Below, in pieces: positions 1-5,840 of a stretch of DNA of 6,257 nt. The notes under the pieces are model-generated. The model saw nothing but the letters and a program-made list of their open reading frames with translations, was not told the origin of the DNA and made no database searches. Within the stretch, counting starts at the first letter, position 1. Every line of letters begins with the position of its first letter. Source of the stretch: CAYOYH01 sp964408165 (GTDB lineage: Bacteria; Patescibacteriota; Saccharimonadia; Saccharimonadales; CAYOYH01); the NCBI GenBank assembly GCA_964408165.1, contig CAYOYH010000042.1:1-6257 (forward strand), read 5' to 3'. The position numbers and the translations under genes were made by a program.

Positions 1-1
1 A

Positions 2-134
2 GGAAATAGGAAACAGGAGACAGCAAACAGGAAACAGGAAACAGGAAACAGGGAAGAGGGAAGAGGAAAGAGGGAAGAGGGAAGAGGAAAGAGGGAAGAG
101 GGAAGAGGGAAGAGGGAAGAGGGAAGAGGGAGAT
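2..134 (+). repeat. Heptanucleotide tandem array, 5' end (about 19 units, GGRAANA type)
   Basis: The stretch can be cut into 19 consecutive 7-mers from base 2 without any insertion or deletion. The first seven units are mainly GGAAACA with point variants (GGAAATA, GGAGACA, GCAAACA). From base 51 the units are GGGAAGA with occasional GGAAAGA. The block GGGAAGA-GGGAAGA-GGAAAGA occurs twice in succession (51-71 and 72-92), a higher-order 21-nt repeat. Bases 50-133 contain no pyrimidine at all on the + strand. No open reading frame, repeat-spacer arrangement or palindrome is present, so this is a microsatellite-like array rather than a CRISPR. It begins at the window edge and may continue beyond it. 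It resembles the heptameric STRR repeats known from heterocystous cyanobacteria, but nothing else here looks cyanobacterial. Confidence 0.95.
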
Positions 135-144
135 GGGGGGTATT

Positions 145-257
145 AAGTTGAAAGTTATAAAGTGGAAAGCTAGAATCCCGCAATTCCCAACTCAAACCTC
201 GGATCTCCCGCCTCGGAACTCCCAACTGTGACCTACGAGTCACGAGCTACGAAATAT
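145..257 (+). repeat. Degenerate 7-nt-periodic continuation of the heptamer array
   Basis: Read in sevens from base 145, the sequence gives AAGTTGA, AAGTTAT, AAAGTGG, AAAGCTA, GAATCCC, GCAATTC, CCAACTC, AAACCTC, GGATCTC, CCGCCTC, GGAACTC, CCAACTG, TGACCTA, CGAGTCA, CGAGCTA and CGAAATA. Most units from 180 to 250 end in CTC, CTG or CTA, and exact words recur at multiples of 7 (CCTCGGA at 197 and 211, TCCCAACT at 185 and 220). The unit differs from the purine array next to it, but the 7-nt phase persists. I read this as a decayed or diverged heptamer array. The periodicity is visible by eye but was not tested statistically. Confidence 0.6.
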
Positions 258-512
258 CAAACCCGTAGAGTTCGAGTGCTTGGTATTGAAATCCTTACCA
301 AAGTAGGCATAAAAGAGCCCAAAATGAATTCGATTTTTTAACGGACTAGGTGTAAAGATTTGAAAGTTTTTACAAAATTGAAATTGTCCAAAAAAGTATT
401 CAAGCTAGTATTCAACAGCCTGTTTGTAATATGCACAACAAAGATATTTTAATCTGTTCCAAGCGCTAGTTAACAGATGGGAAATTTTGTAGCGTTGTTA
501 TTTTAAAACAGG
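258..512. other. AT-rich gene-free spacer
   Basis: No convincing open reading frame with a ribosome binding site is present on either strand. Small features only: a short inverted repeat TTGGTA/TACCAA (280-285 and 296-301), a direct repeat AGTATTCAA (395-403 and 407-415, 12-nt period), and A/T-rich runs. It separates the heptamer array from the candidate promoter and terminator at 513-597. Any regulatory role is unproven. Confidence 0.5.
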
Positions 513-539
513 TTGATTTTGATAAAAATTGTGTACAAT
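513..539 (+). promoter_or_regulatory. Candidate promoter facing the 566-597 hairpin
   Basis: A TTGATT (513-518) and a TACAAT (534-539) are separated by 15 bp, shorter than the usual 16-18. A transcript would begin near 546 and meet the hairpin and T run at 566-597, giving an RNA of about 50 nt. No protein could be encoded. It is plausible but weak, since AT-rich DNA often yields such matches. Confidence 0.3.
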
Positions 540-565
540 GTAGGTGCAAACAAAAAAGTTGACTA

Positions 566-597
566 GACTCGGTTTCTCTCGCAGAGCCGGGTCTTTT
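566..597 (+). terminator. Hairpin with T run, likely intrinsic terminator
   Basis: GACTCGGT (566-573) pairs with GCCGGGTC (586-593), including two G-U pairs. An inner TCT/AGA extends the stem over a single-base bulge, and the loop is CTCGC. On the + strand it runs straight into TTTT (594-597), the classic intrinsic terminator layout. On the minus strand the hairpin starts 2 nt after the stop codon of the 162-aa gene, and a T6 run (552-557) lies 8 nt beyond the stem, so it may also end that gene's transcript. A bidirectional role is possible. Confidence 0.55.
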
Positions 598-1084
598 AAT
601 TCGCCTGGTTCTTTGCCTTGGATTTCAGGTATTCTATTTCACTAACGATGTTGAGCAGGGCATTGGCGCGAATCTTCTCGTTTTCAATTTCTTTAGCGGC
701 TTCATAGGCTTGGCTGACTAGGCTGGGGTCGTCGTTTGAGCGAATCATCATCATGACCGTTTCAAAGCGTTCTTCTGGCGACTGCTCAACGTGTTTTATC
801 AGTGGCTGTAAATCATCTAGGGCGCTTTTCTTAATCTCGTCTAGTTCGCCTAAGCTACTAGCTGGTTCCGTTGCAGTTGGTTCGGGTTCGGGTTTTGGTA
901 TTGCCGTAGGTTCTGGAGTAGTGGGGGTTTGGCTAGGTTCTTCGGCGGGCTTAGAAGTTGGCGCAGGCAGTGAAGCGACAGCTGGTTGCTGTGGCTGCAC
1001 AATTTCTGTATGTGCATCGTCGGTCATTGCTGCCGCTGCGTCATCTGAAACTAAATTTGTCTGCTGTATTTGATCATTATCCAT
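596..1084 (-). CDS. Small Pro/Glu-rich protein of unknown function with C-terminal helical domain
   Basis: I do not recognise a named family. The 162-aa product has two parts. Residues 1-78 are low-complexity and probably disordered: acidic and Ala-rich at the start, then rich in Pro, Glu and Thr from about 29 to 75. Residues 79-156 look like a compact all-helical domain (LDEIKKSALDDLQPLIKHVE, then EERFETVMMMIRS, then AYEAAKEIENEKIRANALL). There is no signal peptide or membrane segment, so a cytoplasmic location is likely. The start at 1084 is chosen over an in-frame ATG at 1189 because AGGGGG lies 5 nt upstream of it, and because the extra 35 residues would span the likely promoter. It is divergent from the isomerase gene, with a 133-bp shared upstream region. 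A hairpin follows the stop after 2 nt. I recall similar C-terminal domains in Saccharibacteria proteins, but could not verify this. Confidence 0.75.
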   Translation of the reverse strand: MDNDQIQQTNLVSDDAAAAMTDDAHTEIVQPQQPAVASLPAPTSKPAEEPSQTPTTPEPTAIPKPEPEPTATEPASSLGELDEIKKSALDDLQPLIKHVEQSPEERFETVMMMIRSNDDPSLVSQAYEAAKEIENEKIRANALLNIVSEIEYLKSKAKNQAN

Positions 1085-1124
1085 ACCCACCCCCTGTGAA
1101 TTTATTTTACTCTTTATGGTAGAA

Positions 1125-1133
1125 AGTATAGCA
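1125..1133 (-). promoter_or_regulatory. Candidate extended -10 for the 162-aa gene
   Basis: On the minus strand this reads TGCTATACT, an extended -10 (TGnTATACT). Transcription would start near 1118, leaving a leader of about 33 nt that contains the strong AGGGGG ribosome binding site. No good -35 is visible at the right distance, which is acceptable for an extended -10 promoter. Confidence 0.45.
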
Positions 1134-1179
1134 CTTTGGTAGTGAATTGAGTGTACTTTTTTAACCGTAAGGCTTAGGA

Positions 1180-1212
1180 TATAAGTCAAGACTTGGTAAA
1201 CAACTAGGGAGG
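1180..1212 (+). promoter_or_regulatory. Candidate -10 and strong ribosome binding site of the isomerase gene
   Basis: TATAAG at 1180-1185 is a fair -10, giving a start near 1192 and a leader of about 26 nt. No clear -35 is seen 17 bp upstream (only a T run). AGGGAGG at 1206-1212 is a near-perfect Shine-Dalgarno sequence, 5 nt before the ATG at 1218, and fixes that start. The site is back to back with the minus-strand promoter at 1125-1133. Confidence 0.5.
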
Positions 1213-1217
1213 TAGAT

Positions 1218-2246
1218 ATGCTAGACGACTTAAGGCGAATCTCACAACTAGATGCTGACGATGCGCTGGGTTTGGCGCAGAGGCAAATTTCTCAGCTAAA
1301 ATTCGCCTTCGATTTTGAATTTGAACCAAAAGAGGAGATCCGGAACATAGTAGTTAGTGGCATGGGCGGTTCGGCGCTGGCAGCCAGCATGATAGTAGCC
1401 TGGCCTGGCCCTAAAGTGCCCTTCGTGGTCAATAGACAGTATTCAATTCCTAGTTTTGTTGACCAACACACGCTTTTTATAGTTTCTAGTTACTCCGGCA
1501 ACACCGAGGAAGCGCTAAGCGCACTGGACGCCGCCGAGGCAACCGACGCTCAGATTTTTGTGATTACCGCCAACGGCAAGCTTGAGGAGATAGCTCATGA
1601 AAAAAATTACCCAATGGCGAAGATTCCCAGTGGTATACAGCCGCGAATGGCCGCTTGGTATAACTACCGCGCCCTTTTGGAGCTTTTGGAAACTGCCGGA
1701 CTAGAGTCTGGACTTACCGATGAACTAGAGTCAACCTCAGAGCTTCTACAACAGGCGGCGTCGCAGTGGCGGGCCGATGTCCCCACTAAGGACAACTACG
1801 CCAAGCAAATTGCCGAGAAAATTATGGGTAAGACACCGGTTATTTTCGCTGGTCCAGGGCTTAGTGCCGCCGCCTACAAATGGAAGATTAGCTTTAACGA
1901 AAATGCCAAAAATGTGGCTTTTTATAACCAGTTTCCAGAGTTTAATCATAACGAGTTTATAGGCTGGACATCGCACCCTATCGAAAAACCTTTCCAGCCA
2001 ATTGAATTGCTTTCAGAGCTGGAGGACGAACGCATCAACAAGCGCTTTGAAGTCACCAATCGCCTGTTGAGTGGACGCATGCCCAAGGCCATCGAAGTTC
2101 AGGCCGAAGGCGAATCCAAACTCGAACATCTATTGTGGACTATCATGCTAGGGGATTTTGTTAGCCTGTATGTAGCTTTGTTGAATGGCATCAACCCTAC
2201 GCCAGTCGATTTGATTGAAAAATTCAAAGAAGAATTGAACAACTAA
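1218..2246 (+). CDS. Bifunctional phosphoglucose/phosphomannose isomerase (SIS domain)
   Basis: A cytoplasmic aldose-ketose isomerase, expected to interconvert glucose-6-P and fructose-6-P, and also mannose-6-P and fructose-6-P. The 342-aa length fits the short archaeal/bacterial PGI/PMI family rather than the long E. coli Pgi type. The first SIS domain (about 42-125) carries GMGGSALA (48-55) and SYSGNTEE (91-98), the sugar-phosphate loop. The family signature PSGIQPR is at 137-143. The second SIS domain (about 195-320) has NENAK (227-231) and FNHNEFIGW (242-250). By comparison with the characterised Pyrobaculum enzyme, E228 and H244 fit the catalytic Glu and His (same 16-residue spacing). 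T328 and K335 fit the C-terminal Thr linked to mannose-6-P use and the catalytic Lys (same 7-residue spacing). All key residues appear intact. It is monocistronic and converges on the ABC operon. Confidence 0.93.
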   Translation: MLDDLRRISQLDADDALGLAQRQISQLKFAFDFEFEPKEEIRNIVVSGMGGSALAASMIVAWPGPKVPFVVNRQYSIPSFVDQHTLFIVSSYSGNTEEALSALDAAEATDAQIFVITANGKLEEIAHEKNYPMAKIPSGIQPRMAAWYNYRALLELLETAGLESGLTDELESTSELLQQAASQWRADVPTKDNYAKQIAEKIMGKTPVIFAGPGLSAAAYKWKISFNENAKNVAFYNQFPEFNHNEFIGWTSHPIEKPFQPIELLSELEDERINKRFEVTNRLLSGRMPKAIEVQAEGESKLEHLLWTIMLGDFVSLYVALLNGINPTPVDLIEKFKEELNN

Positions 2247-2265
2247 AGGCAAAGGTATTCCCAAA

Positions 2266-2291
2266 GACACTTTACTTGTCGGTAGAGTGTC
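2266..2291 (+). terminator. Hairpin 20 nt after the isomerase stop, weak terminator candidate
   Basis: GACACTTTAC (2266-2275) pairs with GTAGAGTGTC (2282-2291): 10 bp with one G-U pair and the 6-nt loop TTGTCG. No T run follows, so it is not a textbook intrinsic terminator. It may stabilise the 3' end or pause polymerase. Its right arm can alternatively pair with ACTGCTAC at 2301-2308, so two exclusive folds are possible. Confidence 0.35.
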
Positions 2292-2292
2292 G

Positions 2293-2353
2293 CACACGGT
2301 ACTGCTACTAGTGTTTCAGAGGCAGATAACGAAGACAGCAGGGGGATAAAATC
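2293..2353 (+). repeat. Direct-repeat copy of the hairpin element's right arm
   Basis: Bases 2293-2338 match 2426-2471 at 43 of 46 positions with a constant 133-bp offset. The three differences are transitions (2294 A/G, 2310 A/G, 2327 T/C). Similarity continues loosely through GGGGGATAAAATC versus GGGAATAAATC, then stops. This copy lacks the matching left arm, so it looks like an orphan half of the hairpin element at 2367-2494. Confidence 0.85.
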
Positions 2354-2366
2354 ATGCCGCCATAGA

Positions 2367-2494
2367 ACCAGACTGCTCGATTTGTTTGTCTGTCGAGGCG
2401 TCAACGAGAAATGCTAGTAGCTGTACGCACGGTACTGCTACTGGTGTTTCAGAGGCAGACAACGAAGACAGGGGAATAAATCGAGCAGTCTGGT
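2367..2494. repeat. 128-bp imperfect inverted repeat (long hairpin or cruciform element)
   Basis: The outer stem pairs 2367-2394 with 2467-2494 over 28 positions. The first 17 are perfect (ACCAGACTGCTCGATTT and its complement), followed by three G-U pairs and one G-G mismatch. The inner stem pairs 2408-2426 with 2432-2450 over 19 positions, with three G-U pairs and one T-T mismatch, closing on the 5-nt loop GCACG. Between the stems, the unpaired segments (2395-2407 and 2451-2466) are direct, not inverted, copies of GAGGC..CAACGA. The element ends 2 bp from the ABC permease stop codon and lies in the convergent gap. Neither strand has a T run after the stem. It could be a transcription barrier, an mRNA 3' stabiliser, a REP/MITE-like element or a structured RNA. 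The sequence alone does not decide. Confidence 0.85.
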
Positions 2495-2496
2495 GG

Positions 2497-3732
2497 TTAT
2501 TCGTGGCGCAGAGCTTCAATAGGATCTTTTTTGGCGGCTTTCATAGCTGGGATTATTCCAAAAGCTACACCAAAGGTGATAGAAGCCATAGCCGCAATAA
2601 TCAGACTGTCTGGCGTGATTACAGGGGAGAATTCAGTGGTCATTCGCACCAAGAGTGTTATCAGCGCCGAAACTAAGAAGCCCACTAACGTACCCAGCAT
2701 AGTGATGACTATCGATTCTATCAAAAACTGCGACAATATTTGCCTGTTGGTGGCGCCAATGGCTTTACGGATGCCTATTTCTCGGGTTCTTTCGCTGACG
2801 GTCACAAACATGATATTCATTATCCCCACACCACCAACTAGTACCGAGATAGAGGCGATGGCCACGACCGCGGTAGTCATAAGTCCGAGTATTTGGTCGG
2901 TGATAGCTAGGAATTCTTCTGGCTTAGTGATGCTAAAATCGTCGTCGCCACGGCTTTGTATCAAAGCTGCGGATATGTCGTCTATTGTTTGGTCAGTTTT
3001 TTCAATGTCAATTACTTTGAGGTTAAGCTCTATCAATTGAACCGGCCCACTAGTCATCTGCTTTCCCGCCTCGAAGGTGATGTACGCGAAGTTGTTAAAA
3101 TCGGTACCGAACGCTCCACTACTGAGTATTGAATCGTGCTGAGCCATCACACCAATGACAGTGAAATCTTGACCCCCTATCTGAACACTGCGCCCGATGG
3201 CCGCCGAACCTTCACCAAACAAATAAAGAGCAACCTGCCTGCCCAAAACTATTGTAAAATCGTTCTTTATATTAGGGTCAAGAAAGCCGCCGTATTCGAC
3301 TTCTTGGCTCGAGATGGTTGCTAAATCTGGCGTAGTGGCAATAATGGTGGAAAGTGGCGCTTCTTGATCATTGTCCGACACCTTGCCTGGCACCATCATA
3401 ATACCGCTAGCGACAGCTACATTGTCGAGCTTCTGGATACTTTGCAAATCTGGTTCACTAAAAGTCCTAGCGCTAAATGTGGCTGCAAAATCAAAGCTCT
3501 CGATGTTGCCCTGGTCGTCACGAGTTATAAATTCCCCCGGAGAAACTATCAGGAAATCGTCACCAAGCTGTCGTATTTCATCAGTTACTTGGTTTTTGAG
3601 CCCCTGGCCAAAAGACATGAAGGTGACTACAGACATAACACCAATAATCACGCCCAGCATAGTTAGCCCGGATCGAAGTTTAGAGCTACGCAGGCTGGCA
3701 AATGCCATTTTGATGTTGATAAGCACCAGCAT
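2497..3732 (-). CDS. MacB/FtsX-family ABC transporter permease
   Basis: The membrane subunit of a MacB-type (type VII) ABC transporter, 411 aa, close to the usual length of about 400. TM1 is at about 22-42 (SGLTMLGVIIGVMSVVTFMS). A large extracytoplasmic MacB periplasmic-core-like domain spans about 45-275. The FtsX domain follows, with TM2 about 284-309, TM3 about 337-362 and TM4 about 376-397. The segment ERTREIGIRKAIGA (314-327) between TM2 and TM3 is the family hallmark contacting the ATPase. The C terminus ends in DPIEALRHE, typical of the family. ATG at 3732 overlaps the ATPase stop by one base (TAATG), suggesting translational coupling. GAGGGG 9 nt upstream, inside the ATPase gene, is the likely ribosome binding site. 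Unlike E. coli MacB, the ATPase is a separate protein, as in Bacillus YknY/YknZ. The substrate is unknown, and no membrane-fusion partner is present here. Confidence 0.93.
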   Translation of the reverse strand: MLVLINIKMAFASLRSSKLRSGLTMLGVIIGVMSVVTFMSFGQGLKNQVTDEIRQLGDDFLIVSPGEFITRDDQGNIESFDFAATFSARTFSEPDLQSIQKLDNVAVASGIMMVPGKVSDNDQEAPLSTIIATTPDLATISSQEVEYGGFLDPNIKNDFTIVLGRQVALYLFGEGSAAIGRSVQIGGQDFTVIGVMAQHDSILSSGAFGTDFNNFAYITFEAGKQMTSGPVQLIELNLKVIDIEKTDQTIDDISAALIQSRGDDDFSITKPEEFLAITDQILGLMTTAVVAIASISVLVGGVGIMNIMFVTVSERTREIGIRKAIGATNRQILSQFLIESIVITMLGTLVGFLVSALITLLVRMTTEFSPVITPDSLIIAAMASITFGVAFGIIPAMKAAKKDPIEALRHE

Positions 3733-4481
3733 TACTTCTTGCCCCTCTTCTTGGTTACTTTTTTAGTCTTTTTCGGGCTTTTCTTCGTTGTTTTTTTGGC
3801 AACCTTCGGGGCTTTGTTGGCTATCTTGCCATCAACCACATTGATGATTCGTTTAGCGTATTTGGCGAGTTTGGCGTCGTGAGTAACCATGATGATGGTG
3901 TTTCCCTTTTTGTTCAGCCTCCCAAGCAGCTCCATAATGATTTGGCTATTTTTTGAGTCTAAATTGCCGGTTGGTTCGTCAGCTAGGATTATGGAGGGGT
4001 TATTGACTAAAGCTCGGGCAATAGCCACGCGTTGCAATTGTCCGCCAGAAAGCTGGTTCAAATGGTAGTATTCACGGTTTTTCATATCCAAAGTACCCAG
4101 CACGGCTGAGGCTTTCTCTAGTCCCTCAGCATGACCAACACCACTATACATCAGAGGCAGAGCGACATTTTCTATCACTCTCATTTTAGGCAACAAATTG
4201 AATGACTGGAAAACAAACCCAATTTTGTCCCGGCGGATTTTAGCGCGAGCGTTATGGTCAAGACGAGAAACTGGTGTAGAGTTTAAAGTGTAATTTCCGT
4301 GACTTGGCGTGTCTAGTAGTCCGATTATATTCATCAGCGTAGACTTGCCAGAACCGCTGGGGCCCATGATGGCCACAAACTCCCCTTCACTAATAGACAA
4401 ATCAACATCGTCCACCGCCACCGTGGTGGCGTCGCCCAGTCCATAGATTTTGCTGATATTAGTGAGTTTGATAACCGGCAT
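3732..4481 (-). CDS. MacB/LolD-type ABC transporter ATPase with lysine-rich C-terminal tail
   Basis: The cytoplasmic ATP-hydrolysing subunit paired with the downstream permease. All motifs are intact: Walker A GPSGSGKST (40-48), Q-loop FQSFNLLP with Q92, signature LSGGQ (144-148), Walker B IILADEP with catalytic E169, D-loop NLDS (173-176) and H-loop H201. The core ends near residue 220, the normal length for this family. Residues 221-249 form an extra tail with 14 Lys and 1 Arg in 29 residues, patterned as KK pairs spaced by T, S, P and V, like a histone H1 tail. The start at 4481 is supported by AAGAAGGA just upstream (3-nt gap) and AGGG slightly further back. This is the first gene of the two-gene ABC unit, 267 bp after inositol-3-phosphate synthase, and may be partly read from that gene's promoter. 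Confidence 0.95.
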   Translation of the reverse strand: MPVIKLTNISKIYGLGDATTVAVDDVDLSISEGEFVAIMGPSGSGKSTLMNIIGLLDTPSHGNYTLNSTPVSRLDHNARAKIRRDKIGFVFQSFNLLPKMRVIENVALPLMYSGVGHAEGLEKASAVLGTLDMKNREYYHLNQLSGGQLQRVAIARALVNNPSIILADEPTGNLDSKNSQIIMELLGRLNKKGNTIIMVTHDAKLAKYAKRIINVVDGKIANKAPKVAKKTTKKSPKKTKKVTKKRGKK

Positions 4482-4748
4482 TTGTCCTTCTTCCCTTGAT
4501 TGAATTTTACTCTATAGCGACCCATCAATACAACAACGAAGGGCGTAAATGTCGTTGCGGACTGGCAACTACTCGCAATGAACAAAATCAGCATCTTCTT
4601 GAACTGCGCCTCAGTGACTAGAAGCCTAAGCTTGCTAATCGTAGCCTCGTAGGTCTAGATGTACCTTAGTCGGAGAAGTAGGTTTGTGGTTTCTAGGTAA
4701 TTCATCGACAAGAACTTGAGGCTTTAGTGCCGCAGGCTTCTAAGTAGG
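4482..4748 (-). promoter_or_regulatory. Spacer between inositol synthase and the ABC operon; ABC leader
   Basis: The 267-bp gap holds no supported gene. A 9-bp inverted repeat TAGAAGCCT/AGGCTTCTA (4619-4627 and 4734-4742) brackets most of it, with the right arm close to the inositol synthase stop. GTTGC/GCAAC and TTGCG/CGCAA give competing small hairpins around 4553-4579. On the minus strand TATAGA (4517-4512) is a weak -10 candidate for the ABC genes. Two words also occur in the inositol synthase leader: AGGGAAGAAGGA (minus, 4496-4485) and GAGTAGTTGCCAGT (minus, 4574-4561). No clear intrinsic terminator follows inositol synthase. Confidence 0.4.
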
Positions 4749-5840
4749 TTATTTTTTGCCGTACTGCGTTATGAAATCTTCTACTAACTCTCTGGCTTGG
4801 CGATCTTCTATTTGTTTTGGTGGGTGTTTTTTGAAAAAGGCTGCTGGCGCCACCAGTGGCCCACTGAGGTTGTTATCCATGGCTATGCGTAGACAACGGA
4901 TAGAATCTACAACTACACCGGCGGAGTTTGGAGAGTCTTCTACCGACAAGCGTAGCTCTAAATTCATCGGCACATCGCCAAAATGTTTGGATTCTATGCG
5001 GATGAAGCAAATTTTGTTATCTTTTTGCCACGGCACATAGTCGGAAGGGCCGACATGAACATTTTCGTCTACAACTTCGTGGTTTTTATTATCCATCATC
5101 GAGGTAACAGCCTTGGTTTTAGAGACTTTCTTAGAATCCAGTCGTTCCCGTTCTAGCATGTTTAGGAAATCAGTATTTCCGCCAGTGTTGAGCTGGTAGG
5201 TTCGCTCAACCTTCATACCTCTGTCTATGAACAGATTTACCAGATTGCGGTGGACTATCGTCGCGCCTACCTGGGATTTAATATCGTCGCCAATGACCGG
5301 CAGTCCAGCATCTTTGAACTTTTTCGCCCATTTTTTATCAGAGGCAATGAAAACAGGGATGTTGTTGGCAAAGCCACAGCCGGCGTCGATGGCGGCTTGG
5401 GCGTAAAATTCAGTGGCCTTTTGAGAGCCGACGGGCAAATAGTTGACCACGATCTCGGCACCAGATTTTTTCAAAACTTTGACTACATCGACCGGTTTTT
5501 TCTTGGCGTCTACCGGCACTAGGCCTTTGGTGTATTTGTTCACTCCGTCAAGTTCGGGCCCTCTGGACACTCTGACCCCTGTTTTTGGAACCTTGGCAAA
5601 CACCGCGGTATTGTTCGGAGCTACGTACATCGCTTCTGAGACGTCTTTACCCACTTTGTGGGTGTTGACATCAAAAACAGCCACAATTTCAATGTCTTTA
5701 ATATGGTATCCGCCAAAATTCACATGCATCAGACCGGGAATGAAGCCGTCGTCCTTAGCATCTTTGTAGTATTCTATACCCTGAAGCAGGGAAGAGGCAC
5801 AGTTGCCCAGTCCGACTATCGCTATTTTGATCTTGCTCAT
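4749..5840 (-). CDS. ino1: Inositol-3-phosphate synthase (myo-inositol-1-phosphate synthase)
   Basis: A cytoplasmic NAD-dependent cyclase converting D-glucose-6-phosphate to 1D-myo-inositol 3-phosphate, the first step to inositol lipids and other inositol compounds. At 363 aa it matches the short actinobacterial/archaeal type (Mycobacterium Ino1 is about this size) rather than the longer eukaryotic enzyme. Visible motifs: Rossmann NAD loop VGLGNCASSL (9-18), VNYLPVGSQ (132-140), GDDIKSQVGAT (184-194), NTGGNTDF (218-225), the Lys-containing SKTKAVTS (240-247) near the active site, and SVEDSPNSAG (299-308) with VDSIRCL (311-317). No truncation or missing motif is seen. The ATG at 5840 has AGGGG 5 nt upstream. 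It may be co-transcribed with the ABC genes, although 267 bp separate them. It shares glucose-6-P as a substrate with the isomerase encoded nearby. Confidence 0.95.
   Translation of the reverse strand: MSKIKIAIVGLGNCASSLLQGIEYYKDAKDDGFIPGLMHVNFGGYHIKDIEIVAVFDVNTHKVGKDVSEAMYVAPNNTAVFAKVPKTGVRVSRGPELDGVNKYTKGLVPVDAKKKPVDVVKVLKKSGAEIVVNYLPVGSQKATEFYAQAAIDAGCGFANNIPVFIASDKKWAKKFKDAGLPVIGDDIKSQVGATIVHRNLVNLFIDRGMKVERTYQLNTGGNTDFLNMLERERLDSKKVSKTKAVTSMMDNKNHEVVDENVHVGPSDYVPWQKDNKICFIRIESKHFGDVPMNLELRLSVEDSPNSAGVVVDSIRCLRIAMDNNLSGPLVAPAAFFKKHPPKQIEDRQARELVEDFITQYGKK

Noticed and set aside
1..134. CRISPR array
   Set aside because: Units are 7 nt and contiguous with no spacers, and no cas gene is present.
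1085..1189. N-terminal extension of the 162-aa protein (start at 1189)
   Set aside because: The downstream ATG at 1084 has a strong AGGGGG site, and the extension would overlap the likely promoter with basic, unrelated sequence.
2367..2494. Retron msr-msd or integron attC site
   Set aside because: No reverse transcriptase or integrase is nearby, and no core-site sequences were recognised. A long hairpin alone is not enough.
2367..2494. Ordinary intrinsic terminator
   Set aside because: The stem is far longer than usual and no T run follows on either strand.
2386..2676. 96-aa + strand open frame
   Set aside because: It runs through the hairpin element and antisense to the permease, has no ribosome binding site, and its composition is unlike a real protein.
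4334..4594. 86-aa minus-strand open frame overlapping the ATPase start
   Set aside because: It is out of frame with the intact Walker A-containing ATPase and is a shadow of it.
4600..4748. tRNA or structured RNA between inositol synthase and the ABC genes
   Set aside because: Only a 9-bp inverted repeat is present. No cloverleaf, T-loop or known RNA motif was found.
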